Shown: positions 52,133-60,267, counted from the stretch's first letter. The stretch is DNA of 64,000 nt from JBGLNJ01 sp034434835 (GCA_034434835.1 DAOTXX010000019.1:1-64000); one strand, 5' to 3'. The notes: generated from the sequence alone by a model not told the origin. A program made the numbers and translations.

Positions 52133-52561
52133 ATGAACTCCGAATATTCTGGCCCATGCCCCGGTGATAAAGTGTTGCTCGTCAGTGTCAAAGGAGACAA
52201 GCCGTTTGAATTGCTGCGCATGATCTTTGAGCAAAAGAAAGGCTGTCTGACCATCGTATCCACAGTTGCAGAGGCCATCAGCAAGCTGAGCGAACCATTT
52301 GACCTGGTGTGGATACAATTGCCGCTGCCCGACTTGAACGGGCGGCTCTTGATTGACCTCTTGCTTGCCACGCCTGATCTGGCCGATCGCGTCGGCGTGA
52401 TGGATCCCCTCAAGGTCACGCTGCGACTGCTCGAGATGCCCATCCTGGATATCTTTGAAGGGCTGCCGATGCGAGACCGAAGGGGGATTTGGATCCGTAT
52501 CCGTACCAAGGACGAGCGCGAGTGGGTACGGCATCATCTCGGCCAGTGTGTGCAAAGGTAA
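52133..52561 (+). CDS. Receiver-like protein of unknown role
   Basis: A 142-residue protein. VLLVSVKGDKPFELLRMIFEQKKGCLTIVSTVAEAISKLSEPFDLVWIQLPLPDLNGRLLIDLL has the rhythm of a response-regulator receiver. The phospho-acceptor Asp position reads Gln (WIQLPLPD), and the usual acidic pair is missing. If it is a receiver, it is a pseudo-receiver that is not phosphorylated. It is a single gene. Confidence 0.6.
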   Translation: MNSEYSGPCPGDKVLLVSVKGDKPFELLRMIFEQKKGCLTIVSTVAEAISKLSEPFDLVWIQLPLPDLNGRLLIDLLLATPDLADRVGVMDPLKVTLRLLEMPILDIFEGLPMRDRRGIWIRIRTKDEREWVRHHLGQCVQR

Positions 52562-52562
52562 G

Positions 52563-52620
52563 CTCAAACGTCACCACTTTCGTTGACGTCTGACGCATGA
52601 CGTTTGACGCTTGACATTCT
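52563..52620. repeat. Heptad-period tract before iorA
   Basis: TGACGTC, TGACGCA, TGACGTT, TGACGCT, TGACATT in exact register. The words are relatives of those at 48.4 kb. Confidence 0.75.
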
Positions 52621-52795
52621 ACATTTCCCATCCCCGACAAATGGCCGAAAATTGAGTGGCAATTGTCACTACTCAATGACCCCCTCGTTTCGTTATACTG
52701 ACGTGTGCTACAAGATTTATCTCACCACCAAGAAAGACACCAGGTTCAAGTGTCTTGGTGCCTTCGTGGTGAACCTGCAATAGTGGGAGCAAGAC

Positions 52796-54586
52796 ATGAA
52801 ACGCTTACTTTCCGGCAACGAAGCGATCGCCCTCGGCGCGTTCGAGGGTGGAGTGCGGTACGCGGCGGCTTACCCCGGCACACCGTCCACCGAGATCCTG
52901 GAAAACCTCGCCACGTACAAAGGCGTCGTGGCCGAGTGGGCCTCGAACGAAAAAGTCGCGCTCGATAGCGCCATCGGCGCGGCGTTCGCAGGCGCGCGCG
53001 CGCTGACGGCGATGAAGCACGTCGGCGTGAACGTCGCCGCCGATTCGCTGATGAGCGCAAGCTACACGGGGGTGCGCGCAGGACTGGTGCTGGTGAGCGC
53101 GGATGACCCCGGCACGTTCTCTTCGCAGAACGAACAGGACAATCGCCAGTACGCCCGGTTTGCCAAGATTCCCTGCCTGGAGCCTTCGGACAGCCAGGAG
53201 GCCAAAGATTTCACGGCGCTGGCCTTTGAGATTTCGGAGCAGTTCGATACACCCGTCCTGCTGCGCTCGACGACGCGCCTGAGTCACGGCAAGTCCGCCG
53301 TCGAGGTGGACGTGCCTAAAGAGCGCGGCGAGCAGCCGCCGCTGCCCAAGTTCGAGCGCGATCCACAAAAGTATGTCATCATCCCGGCGCACGCCAAGCT
53401 GCGCCACCCGGTCGTCGAAGAGCGCATGCGCCGACTCAGGGACTATGCCGAGACGACGCCGCTCAATCGCGTCGAGTGGGGCGATCGCAAGATCGGCGTC
53501 ATCACGGGCAGCGTGGCGTATCAATACGCGCGCGAGGTTTTTGAAGGCTACAGCTTCTTGAAGCTCGGCCTGAGTTACCCCCTCCCCGAAAAAACCATCC
53601 GCGATTTTGCCGCGCAAGTCGAGACGCTCGTCGTCGTCGAAGAGCTTGACCCGTTTTGGGAAGAGCAGATCCGCGCGATGGGCCTCCGGTGCTACGGCAA
53701 AGATGTTTTCCCCATGGCGGGCGAGTACACCTTGACCGTCGTGCGCGAGAGCGCGCTCAAGGCAAGCCTGCCCGTCAAGCCGGTTGAAAAACCCAGGCCA
53801 GTCGAACTCACCTTCAAGGTTCCGCCGCGCCCGCCTGCGCTGTGCCCCGGCTGCTCGCACCGCGCGCCGTTCTATTCACTTTCGCGCCACAAGGTGCTCG
53901 TCTCCGGCGACATTGGCTGCTACAGCATCGGCATGCTCCCGCCGTTCAACGCGATGGACACCCTCATCTCGATGGGCGCGTCTATCGGCCTGGCGCATGG
54001 TGCCAATCAAGCCGGACTGGAAGACAAGATGGTGGCTGTCATCGGCGATAGCACCTTTTTCCACGCGGGCATCTCGGCGCTCGCCAGCGCGATCTATAAC
54101 AACAGCCCGACGCTCACCATCATCCTCGACAACGGCACGACGGGCATGACGGGCCAGCAAGGCAACCCGGCGTCCGGCCAGACCCTGCAAGGCACGCCCG
54201 GTCGCCGTGTGCCGATCGAGCCGGTCGTGCGCGCGATGGGGATCGGACGCGTGTGGACCGTCAACGCGCTCGATGAGCCAGCCGTGGACAAGGCGATCAA
54301 AGAAGCGCTCGCCATCCAAGACCAGCCGGCCGTTGTCATTGTCGAGGGAACATGCGTGATGCTCGACGAGTTCAAGCGGCGGTCGGTCGTTTCGGTGGAC
54401 CTGGAGACGTGCAACGGCTGCGCGCTGTGCTTTCGCGTCGGCTGCCCGGCGATCCTCAAATCATCCGATCTGGACGCCAAGACCAGTCGCCCCAAGGCGC
54501 AGATTGACCCGCTGTTGTGTGTGGGCTGTGACGTGTGTCTCCAAGTCTGCCCGCGCGATGCGATCTTTCGAAAGGATGAAGGATGA
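52796..54586 (+). CDS. iorA: Indolepyruvate:ferredoxin oxidoreductase alpha subunit
   Basis: A 596-residue protein. The N-terminal pyrimidine domain has LLSGNEAIALGAFEGGVRYAAAYPGTPSTEILE and the central GVNVAADSLMSASYTGVRAG. The TPP domain has RPPALCPGCSHRAPFYSL, GDIGCYSIGMLPPF and GDSTFFHAGISAL. At the end are two 4Fe-4S motifs, CNGCALCFRVGCP and CVGCDVCLQVCP. It oxidises arylpyruvates from aromatic amino acids to aryl-acetyl-CoA and reduces ferredoxin. iorB follows after a heptad tract. Confidence 0.96.
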   Translation: MKRLLSGNEAIALGAFEGGVRYAAAYPGTPSTEILENLATYKGVVAEWASNEKVALDSAIGAAFAGARALTAMKHVGVNVAADSLMSASYTGVRAGLVLVSADDPGTFSSQNEQDNRQYARFAKIPCLEPSDSQEAKDFTALAFEISEQFDTPVLLRSTTRLSHGKSAVEVDVPKERGEQPPLPKFERDPQKYVIIPAHAKLRHPVVEERMRRLRDYAETTPLNRVEWGDRKIGVITGSVAYQYAREVFEGYSFLKLGLSYPLPEKTIRDFAAQVETLVVVEELDPFWEEQIRAMGLRCYGKDVFPMAGEYTLTVVRESALKASLPVKPVEKPRPVELTFKVPPRPPALCPGCSHRAPFYSLSRHKVLVSGDIGCYSIGMLPPFNAMDTLISMGASIGLAHGANQAGLEDKMVAVIGDSTFFHAGISALASAIYNNSPTLTIILDNGTTGMTGQQGNPASGQTLQGTPGRRVPIEPVVRAMGIGRVWTVNALDEPAVDKAIKEALAIQDQPAVVIVEGTCVMLDEFKRRSVVSVDLETCNGCALCFRVGCPAILKSSDLDAKTSRPKAQIDPLLCVGCDVCLQVCPRDAIFRKDEG

Positions 54587-54650
54587 AGGCAGAAGGATGA
54601 AGGCGAAAACGCTTCCGCCTTCATCCTTTCGCCTTCTGCCTTCACAAGAG
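54572..54650. repeat. Heptad-period tract, folding back, between iorA and iorB
   Basis: AAGGATG, AAGGATG, AAGGCAG, AAGGATG, AAGGCGA, then the inverse words CCGCCTT, CATCCTT, TCGCCTT, CTGCCTT. The two halves can pair and form a long hairpin inside the ior message. The left part overlaps the last codons of iorA. Confidence 0.75.
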
Positions 54651-54658
54651 GTGACAAC

Positions 54659-55240
54659 ATGCTTGAAAAACTTGACATGCTCTTTGTGGGCATGGGCGGC
54701 CAGGGCATTCTCACCGCCAGCGACATTGTGGCCGAAGTTGGGCTGGCCGTGGGCTATGACGCCAAGAAATCCGAAGTGCACGGCTTTTCGCAGCGCGGCG
54801 GCGTAGTGGATAGCCACGTGCGTTGGGCGCGGCGCGTTGCCTCCTCGACGGCTGAGGCAGGACAGATTGACATTCTGCTCGCGTTCGAGATGCTCGAGGC
54901 GGCCCGTTGGATTGACTGGCTGCGGCCCGGCGGGGCTGTGATCATCAACCGCCAAACGATCGTCCCGATGTCGGTGAGCGTGGGCGATTGTAAGTATCCG
55001 TCCGAAGAGGACATCCTGGCGGCCATCAAAACACGAACGGACAGGGTCACCGTCGTCGAAGGGCTTGCCATCGGCGAACGCCTGGGCAAAGCGCAACTGG
55101 CGAATTCGGTCTTGCTCGGCGCGCTCAGCAAGCAGATTGAGGGCATTGACCCCGACGTGTGGACGACGGTCATCCAGCGGCGCGTGCCGAAAAAGTACGC
55201 TGAATTGAATCGGACGGCGTTTTGGGAAGGGAGGATGTAA
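54659..55240 (+). CDS. iorB: Indolepyruvate:ferredoxin oxidoreductase beta subunit
   Basis: A 193-residue protein with MLFVGMGGQGILTASDIVAEVGLAVGYDAKKSEVHGFSQRGGVVDSHVRW, the pattern of the gamma-type chain of 2-oxoacid oxidoreductases, and INRQTIVPMSVS. With IorA it forms the complete two-subunit enzyme. AGAGGTG precedes the ATG. Confidence 0.95.
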   Translation: MLEKLDMLFVGMGGQGILTASDIVAEVGLAVGYDAKKSEVHGFSQRGGVVDSHVRWARRVASSTAEAGQIDILLAFEMLEAARWIDWLRPGGAVIINRQTIVPMSVSVGDCKYPSEEDILAAIKTRTDRVTVVEGLAIGERLGKAQLANSVLLGALSKQIEGIDPDVWTTVIQRRVPKKYAELNRTAFWEGRM

Positions 55241-55268
55241 AGCGGGTATTGGATATTGGGTATTGGCA
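55241..55268. repeat. Heptad-period tract behind iorB
   Basis: GTATTGG, ATATTGG, GTATTGG. Confidence 0.6.
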
Positions 55269-55277
55269 GGGGGCGAT

Positions 55278-55829
55278 GTGAAATTGCCGTTTTTGAACCG
55301 GGAGCCGACGACGCTGCGCGAGCGACTGCTGGCCGCGGTCGAGCAGGGGCTGAAAGCCGACCGGGTCTCATTTGTCCCGCTGGGCGAAGGGTTCTACGTC
55401 CACGTGATGCCACCCCGGTACGACTTTTTTGAGGAGCGTGAGCGCTTTGACCGCGAGGCGGAGGAAGCGCGCCGGGCGATGTTGGGCGATGCGCCGCTGG
55501 GCCGTTACGCGCTCATCAACTTTCGTGACGTGCGAGAAGGCAAGTTCCCGTTCTCTTTCGATTACCAGGCGTGGGCCGGCAAGCTCGCGCTCAAGCTCAC
55601 AGGCGAGATCGGGTTGATCTTTTTGGTGCGCGAACAAGAGGTGCGCCAGGTGATCGCGCGCGAGTGCGATCGCGTGGGATTGCAGTGCGAGCCGCATGGC
55701 CGGTGGGACATGCGCGTCGCAGGCACGTCACACGTTATCTACGTTGGCGATCTGGTGTACGAGGCGATTGGCCGCGCCAGGAACTTGAGCGAGTTGGTGC
55801 GGGAGCAGTTGGCTTTACTGCTCGACTAG
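55278..55829 (+). CDS. Unidentified soluble protein behind iorB
   Basis: A 183-residue alpha/beta protein without signal peptide or Cys motif. I do not recognise a family. The start is GTG 55278, with AGGGGGC before it; the preceding gap is a heptad tract (GTATTGG, ATATTGG, GTATTGG). It may belong to the ior operon. Confidence 0.6.
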   Translation: MKLPFLNREPTTLRERLLAAVEQGLKADRVSFVPLGEGFYVHVMPPRYDFFEERERFDREAEEARRAMLGDAPLGRYALINFRDVREGKFPFSFDYQAWAGKLALKLTGEIGLIFLVREQEVRQVIARECDRVGLQCEPHGRWDMRVAGTSHVIYVGDLVYEAIGRARNLSELVREQLALLLD

Positions 55830-55886
55830 CAGCCTGTTGGAAAAAGCCCCGCTTCCCTCGTGCTATTTCCCTCTTCCGCTCCACAC

Positions 55887-56687
55887 CTACCTGTCCAGCC
55901 ACTGCGCGAGGATGCGCTCCAGTGTGCCATCCGCTTTGACCTGCGCCAGCGCCCGGTTGAGCGCATGCAACAGATCGGGCGAGTCGGCGCGGACGGCGAG
56001 CGTATAGTGCGCGCTGGTCTGTCGCGGTCCGAGGCGCAGCGCTGGATGCCTGGCGACGTATTGTCGCGCCGTCGCCGTATCGGTGAGCGCGGCATCGGCC
56101 TGACCAGCCTCCACGGCTTGCAGCGCCTCTTCCGGCGTGTCGCGCTGTAGCACGCGCAGCCCTACGGTGCGGCGAGCCAGCCAGCGCGCGCGCGTGTCCC
56201 CTTCCGAGCCGGCCTCGACAGCCAGCGTGCGTCCTGTCAGATCGTCCAGCCTGGACGCCGAAGGGACCACCGACACCAGCCCGGCATCAAAGTAAAAATC
56301 AGAGTAGCGAAAATCCTTCAAGCGCGCCGCTTCTGGCGAAAGCGCGCTGATGAGCGCGTCGCATTGGTGGGCGTCGAGCGTGTCGTAAAGCCTATCCGCG
56401 CCGATCTGGACAAACTCGGCGCGCAGACCCAGTCGCCGGGCCAGCTCGCGCGCGAGATCAGCGTCAATCCCCACAAACTCGCCCGTCGCCGTCATCCCAT
56501 CAAACGGCATAAAGCCCGCATCCATCCCGAATCGGATCGCGCCGCTTTTTTGAATCCCGGCCCATGTCCTATCGGGCTGCAGCGGCGTGCCCTTTGCTGT
56601 GAACACATCCGCTCCCAGGACGATTGCCAATACCATAATACCTAATACCCATTTGAAACGGGATATTGGGTATGAGGTATGGGTCAT
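55887..56687 (-). CDS. Family 3 extracellular solute-binding protein
   Basis: A 266-residue protein. A signal helix (about residues 13-30) is followed by the family pattern IRFGMDAGFMPFDGMTATGEFVGIDADLARELARRLG, then LISALSPEAARLKDFRYSDFYFDAGL and a C-terminal LNRALAQVKADGTLERILAQW. It should bind an amino acid or similar small compound outside the membrane. No ABC permease of this type is next to it. ATG 56687 overlaps the stop of the glycoside hydrolase gene. Heptads lie within its 5' end. Confidence 0.9.
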   Translation of the reverse strand: MTHTSYPISRFKWVLGIMVLAIVLGADVFTAKGTPLQPDRTWAGIQKSGAIRFGMDAGFMPFDGMTATGEFVGIDADLARELARRLGLRAEFVQIGADRLYDTLDAHQCDALISALSPEAARLKDFRYSDFYFDAGLVSVVPSASRLDDLTGRTLAVEAGSEGDTRARWLARRTVGLRVLQRDTPEEALQAVEAGQADAALTDTATARQYVARHPALRLGPRQTSAHYTLAVRADSPDLLHALNRALAQVKADGTLERILAQWLDR

Positions 56688-56692
56688 CGCGC
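56628..56692. repeat. Heptad-period tract across the start of the solute-binding gene
   Basis: ATACCAT, AATACCT, AATACCC and the inverse words GGGATAT, TGGGTAT, GAGGTAT. It codes for the first residues of the signal peptide (THTSYPISRFKWVLGIMVLAI) and can form a hairpin over the start. Confidence 0.65.
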
Positions 56693-57760
56693 CGCCCACT
56701 TTTGAACCTCCCAGTAAATGGGACGCGGCTCCAAGTCCACGCCGACGAAGGCAAAGTTATCATGATAGCTGCCCATGAGCGTGGGATAACGGAACGCCCA
56801 CATCGCCACGACCTTGCACCACGGCCAGTGCTCTTCGGCCCAGCGATAGGCGGCCAGCGTGTATTCGATCCGCTGCGCCGGGCGGACGGATTGATTCCAG
56901 CGCGGGCTGTCGTTCCATCCGGCTTCGGTGATATAGACCGGCTTGGCTTCGTCGCCATACCGTACCATGATCTCGCGCACCAGCTCGACGCGGCGAAAGT
57001 TGAGCCGATCCGGCGCGGGAGGCTCTTCGGGGGGCGACTGGATGCCGTAGGCATGGACCGCCAGCGCGTCAAAATAAGGCGCGGCCCCGGCCTCGTACAT
57101 CTTTTGCAGATAGACCAGATCGTTCATCCCGTGCGGGCTGCCCTCCGGTTCCAACGTCGGCGCGAGCGCGCCCGCCAAAACGATCATGTTCGGATCGGCT
57201 TGCCTGGCGCGTGGATAGGCCGCGCGCAGCAAGTCAGCGTATCCCTTGGGATCCACCGGGCGAAAGCCCCACTCGAACGTGAGGTTCGGCTCGTTCCAGA
57301 GAATGATCGCGTGAACCCGCCCTTTGTAATGCCGGACGAACTCGTAAACGAAATCGCCCAGGTCGTCGTAGCCGGATTCGTCAATGTAATTCATCGTGGT
57401 CTGTTGGCCCGTGTCGTGCGGACGCGCCCACCAGGGCGTCAGGCCGAGGCGCGCAATGATGGTCAGGCCTTGCGCGCGCGCGTGTTCCACCACCATGTCC
57501 GCGTGCCCCAAGAACAACACGCCCTTGTATGGCTCGTAATATGCCCAGGGAAAGAACTCGACGATCCATGGGCTGCCCATCTCGCGCACCATTTCGAGCG
57601 TCCGCCGAATCTTCCACGTTTCAACCTCGTCCGTCAACCGCGTGTGCACGCCGACGGTCGGATGCGCAGTACGGACGGTTTGCTGGGGCGGGAGCGTAAC
57701 GATGGGCTGAGGTGGCTGCTCGATGGCCCACAGGAAAACGAGGACGATGAACAGGCGCAT
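56684..57760 (-). CDS. Exported glycoside hydrolase (GH5/GH39-like)
   Basis: A 358-residue protein with an N-terminal hydrophobic segment (MRLFIVLVFLWAI) and then a TIM-barrel pattern. The acid/base Glu is in IILWNEPNLTF and the nucleophile Glu is in VYITEAGWNDS. This is clan GH-A order. The family and the sugar cannot be fixed. ATG 57760 was chosen, since the frame further upstream runs through a heptad tract. It is coupled to the solute-binding gene. Confidence 0.82.
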   Translation of the reverse strand: MRLFIVLVFLWAIEQPPQPIVTLPPQQTVRTAHPTVGVHTRLTDEVETWKIRRTLEMVREMGSPWIVEFFPWAYYEPYKGVLFLGHADMVVEHARAQGLTIIARLGLTPWWARPHDTGQQTTMNYIDESGYDDLGDFVYEFVRHYKGRVHAIILWNEPNLTFEWGFRPVDPKGYADLLRAAYPRARQADPNMIVLAGALAPTLEPEGSPHGMNDLVYLQKMYEAGAAPYFDALAVHAYGIQSPPEEPPAPDRLNFRRVELVREIMVRYGDEAKPVYITEAGWNDSPRWNQSVRPAQRIEYTLAAYRWAEEHWPWCKVVAMWAFRYPTLMGSYHDNFAFVGVDLEPRPIYWEVQKWAAR

Positions 57761-57789
57761 GAGTAGCCGGCGGCTGGAGAGGATAGAAT

Positions 57790-57860
57790 GCCAGGCGTAT
57801 TGCGTATTGCGTATTGCGTAGGACGTGAAACGAGAGACGTGAAACGTCATGCGTCAAATG
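57790..57860. repeat. Longest heptad-period tract
   Basis: About 70 bases in one register while the word drifts: AGGCGTA, TTGCGTA, TTGCGTA, TTGCGTA, GGACGTG, AAACGAG, AGACGTG, AAACGTC, ATGCGTC, AAATGAC. It lies before the glycoside hydrolase gene. Confidence 0.8.
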
Positions 57861-57905
57861 ACCTGCTATACTGATCGCCTTTCAGATTTGTGAATTTCGG
57901 CGGCT

Positions 57906-57959
57906 CGTAGTAGCGACTTGAGTCGCTTGCCAACCTGGACGACTAGAGTCGTCACTACG
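57906..57959. repeat. Nested hairpin element with T-NN-A centres
   Basis: An outer pair CGTAGT / ACTACG encloses AGCGACT-TG-AGTCGCT (57912-57927) and GACGACT-AG-AGTCGTC (57938-57953). It has the same plan as the 82 bp element at 3.65 kb. Confidence 0.7.
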
Positions 57960-58007
57960 GGCTAATTCACAAAATCCAAGTGCGCTCCGTATATCAGCCA
58001 TTGGCCA

Positions 58008-58439
58008 TCAGCCACGCGAAGCGGCCATCCGCGACAAGCGATAGGCGAGGAGCAAAAGGATCAGCCCTGCGCCGTCGAACGCGATGAACCGCAAGCCGGT
58101 GGCGCGCAGCGCGTCGTGGCCGGCGGGCAATCCGATCAGCATCAGCGATTCGCCGACAAGCCCGATGACTTGCATCGCCAGGACGCACGCCAGGGCGACG
58201 CGATGCCGGACCGGATGCAGGATCGCCGGAACGAACGGCACGGCCCACATCAAAAACAGGAGGCCGAATCCGCGCACGGCGACTTGGCCCGGCACGCCGC
58301 TCAACTCGAACGCGGCGGCGTAATCCGCGGGACGAACGACGTAGGGGATAGCCGCGCTCAGGTTGGAGACCAGGACCATCAACAGCATGACGCGGGCGAG
58401 GCGAACGCGGCTGGCGTCTCGTAAATGACTTGCTTGCAT
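58008..58439 (-). CDS. Small four-helix membrane protein
   Basis: A 143-residue protein with four helices and no known motif that I can name. ATG 58439 was chosen because the frame upstream passes through a heptad tract and overlaps mobB. The function is unknown. Confidence 0.65.
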   Translation of the reverse strand: MQASHLRDASRVRLARVMLLMVLVSNLSAAIPYVVRPADYAAAFELSGVPGQVAVRGFGLLFLMWAVPFVPAILHPVRHRVALACVLAMQVIGLVGESLMLIGLPAGHDALRATGLRFIAFDGAGLILLLLAYRLSRMAASRG

Positions 58440-58454
58440 GGTTTCGAGCGGATA

Positions 58455-58505
58455 GACGAATGACCCAAGTCGCCATCTTTCGTCATTGGTCATTCGTCCT
58501 TCGTC
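58455..58505. repeat. Heptad-period tract at the end of mobB
   Basis: TTTCGTC, ATTGGTC, ATTCGTC, CTTCGTC. It codes for the last residues of MobB (RFLTKDE) and runs on past its stop. Confidence 0.65.
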
Positions 58506-58984
58506 AAAAAACGACGCTCAATCAAATCCACCAGCCCCCTGGCGTCGTCCAATCCAAACTGCGGCACGTCCAAGTCGAAAGGCTGGTCGGTGGCGAGCGC
58601 GACGAGTTCCTGGCGCGTGCACAGCAATTCGCGCCCCTTGGCCGCGCGGCTGACTTCGATCTTGAGCGCCGGCCCGCGCTTGTAACCTTCGGTGAGGATA
58701 ATGTCTACGTCGTGGATCGTGGAGACGATCTCGGGCAGGGTCAGTTCGCGCTCGATGTGTTGAATGTGCGCGATGCGCGTGGGCGAGGCGATGACGACGT
58801 GATCCGAGCCAGCCTGCGCGTGCCGCCAGGTGTCCTTGCCGGGCTGGTCCAGCTCAAAGCTGTGCGCGTCATGTTTGATGGTCGCCACGCGATAGCCGCG
58901 CGCTTTGAGCTCCCGGATCAGTTTTTCCAGCAGCGTCGTCTTGCCTACGTCGGATTTACCGACGATAGAGAGGACAGGGATCAT
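58490..58984 (-). CDS. mobB: Molybdopterin-guanine dinucleotide biosynthesis protein MobB
   Basis: A 164-residue P-loop protein with VLSIVGKSDVGKTTLLEKLIRELKARGYRVATIKHDAH, the GTP-binding MobB pattern, and ILTEGYKRG late. It assists insertion of the guanine dinucleotide form of the molybdenum cofactor. ATG 58984 with GGAAGGCGAC was preferred to the upstream start at 59044. No other molybdenum cofactor gene is in the window. Confidence 0.9.
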   Translation of the reverse strand: MIPVLSIVGKSDVGKTTLLEKLIRELKARGYRVATIKHDAHSFELDQPGKDTWRHAQAGSDHVVIASPTRIAHIQHIERELTLPEIVSTIHDVDIILTEGYKRGPALKIEVSRAAKGRELLCTRQELVALATDQPFDLDVPQFGLDDARGLVDLIERRFLTKDE

Positions 58985-59046
58985 GTCGCCTTCCCGGGTT
59001 AGTGCGAGTATAATAATAGCACATTGCAGAGATTTGGTGAGCACTC

Positions 59047-60144
59047 ATGCCCGAACCCATTGGCCCGCGTGTGATCGGCACCTGGCGCGCAGAACGGTGG
59101 CAAGCCGACTGGCGGCGACGCCTTCGCGCCAGTCTGCGCGACCTGCTCGTGCTGCTGCGCGAGTTTCGCCTCATGCTGCTCCTCTTTGCTGCCTTGATGC
59201 TGATCGGCACGCTGTCATTCTGGCAGCTCTACCAAGACCCCGAGACCGGCCAGCGGCTGGGCGTGTTGCGATCGCTGTATGGCGTGTTTACGCTGGTGTT
59301 CTTCCAGGTGGCGTTCCCGTTTCCCAATCATCTCTGGCTCGACCTGTTGTACTTTATCATCCCGATCGTCGGTCTGACCGCCCTGGCGAACGGCGTGGTG
59401 CGCTTTGGCGTGATGCTGTTCAACAAGCAAGCACGCAAGGAGGAATGGCAGGTGGCACTGGCTTCGACGTATCGCAAGCACATCGTTGTGTGTGGACTGG
59501 GCAAGGTCGGCTATCGCGTCGTCCGTCAGTTGTTGGATTTCGGCGAAGAGGTCGTCGGCATCGAGCGAGAGCCATCACGCCCGTTCGTCAGCATCCTGCA
59601 ACAGGGAGGGGTGCCCGTGATCGTCGCAGACGCGCGCCAGCGCGAGGTGTTGACCCAGGCGGGTGTCCAGCACGCCTCGGCGCTGGTGGCCTGCACCCAA
59701 GACGACCTGACCAACCTGGACATTGCTCTGGATGCGCGCGAGCTGAACCCTGACATCAAGATCGTCATGCGCATGTTCGATGCGGAGCTGGCGAAAAAGA
59801 TCGAGCGCGGCTTTGGCATCCACACGGCGTTTAGCGTGTCGGCGCTGGCGGCGCCCGCGTTTGCAGCGGCCGCCACGCGCGCCAACGTGTCGTATTCGTT
59901 TTACATGGACGATGTGCTGCTCAACGTCAGCCAGGTGACGATTGAACATGGCTCGCCATTGGTGGGCAAGACGCTCGCTCAGATCGAGCGCGAGCTGGAC
60001 TTGACCATCGTCCAGTACAAGAGCGCGACCCGAATGGACCTGCACCCGGATCCCAACATCGTCATCGAGGGGAACGATTGCATCGCCGTGTTTGCCGAGC
60101 TGGGAACGCTGGGCCAGTTGAACACCCTGGCCAGGCCCAAGTAG
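59047..60144 (+). CDS. TrkA-type potassium channel-like protein without a visible filter
   Basis: A 365-residue protein with two or three helices (about 38-125), then a TrkA-N NAD-binding domain (HIVVCGLGKVGYRVVRQLLDFGEEVVGIERE, about 141-260) and a TrkA-C domain (about 275-360). This is the layout of RCK-regulated potassium channels. The pore region between the helices has no TVGYG-like filter; in its place stands FFQVAFPFPNHLWLD. So it may transport something else or only sense. It is divergent from mobB. A hairpin follows the stop. Confidence 0.85.
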   Translation: MPEPIGPRVIGTWRAERWQADWRRRLRASLRDLLVLLREFRLMLLLFAALMLIGTLSFWQLYQDPETGQRLGVLRSLYGVFTLVFFQVAFPFPNHLWLDLLYFIIPIVGLTALANGVVRFGVMLFNKQARKEEWQVALASTYRKHIVVCGLGKVGYRVVRQLLDFGEEVVGIEREPSRPFVSILQQGGVPVIVADARQREVLTQAGVQHASALVACTQDDLTNLDIALDARELNPDIKIVMRMFDAELAKKIERGFGIHTAFSVSALAAPAFAAAATRANVSYSFYMDDVLLNVSQVTIEHGSPLVGKTLAQIERELDLTIVQYKSATRMDLHPDPNIVIEGNDCIAVFAELGTLGQLNTLARPK

Positions 60145-60147
60145 CGT

Positions 60148-60182
60148 TATCCCTCTCGTAGGTTTGTAACCTGCGGGAGGGT
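60148..60182 (+). terminator. Probable terminator behind the TrkA-type gene
   Basis: CCCTC and TAGGTT pair with AACCTG and GAGGG around a three-base loop, with a short T-rich end. Confidence 0.4.
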
Positions 60183-60261
60183 TCATTCTTAGTCCAAAAG
60201 GACTAGACCCCCTCTCCCTTTCCCCTCTGACGGGTCATAGACACCTGTCACGCGCCTCACC

Positions 60262-60267
60262 TATAAT
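60262..60267 (+). promoter_or_regulatory. Possible -10 box of the receiver-DUF166 gene
   Basis: TATAAT, 62 bases before the ATG. There is no clear -35 box. Confidence 0.35.

Noticed and set aside
38003..58505. Heptad tracts as CRISPR arrays
   Set aside because: Units are 7 bases without spacers, and no cas gene is present.
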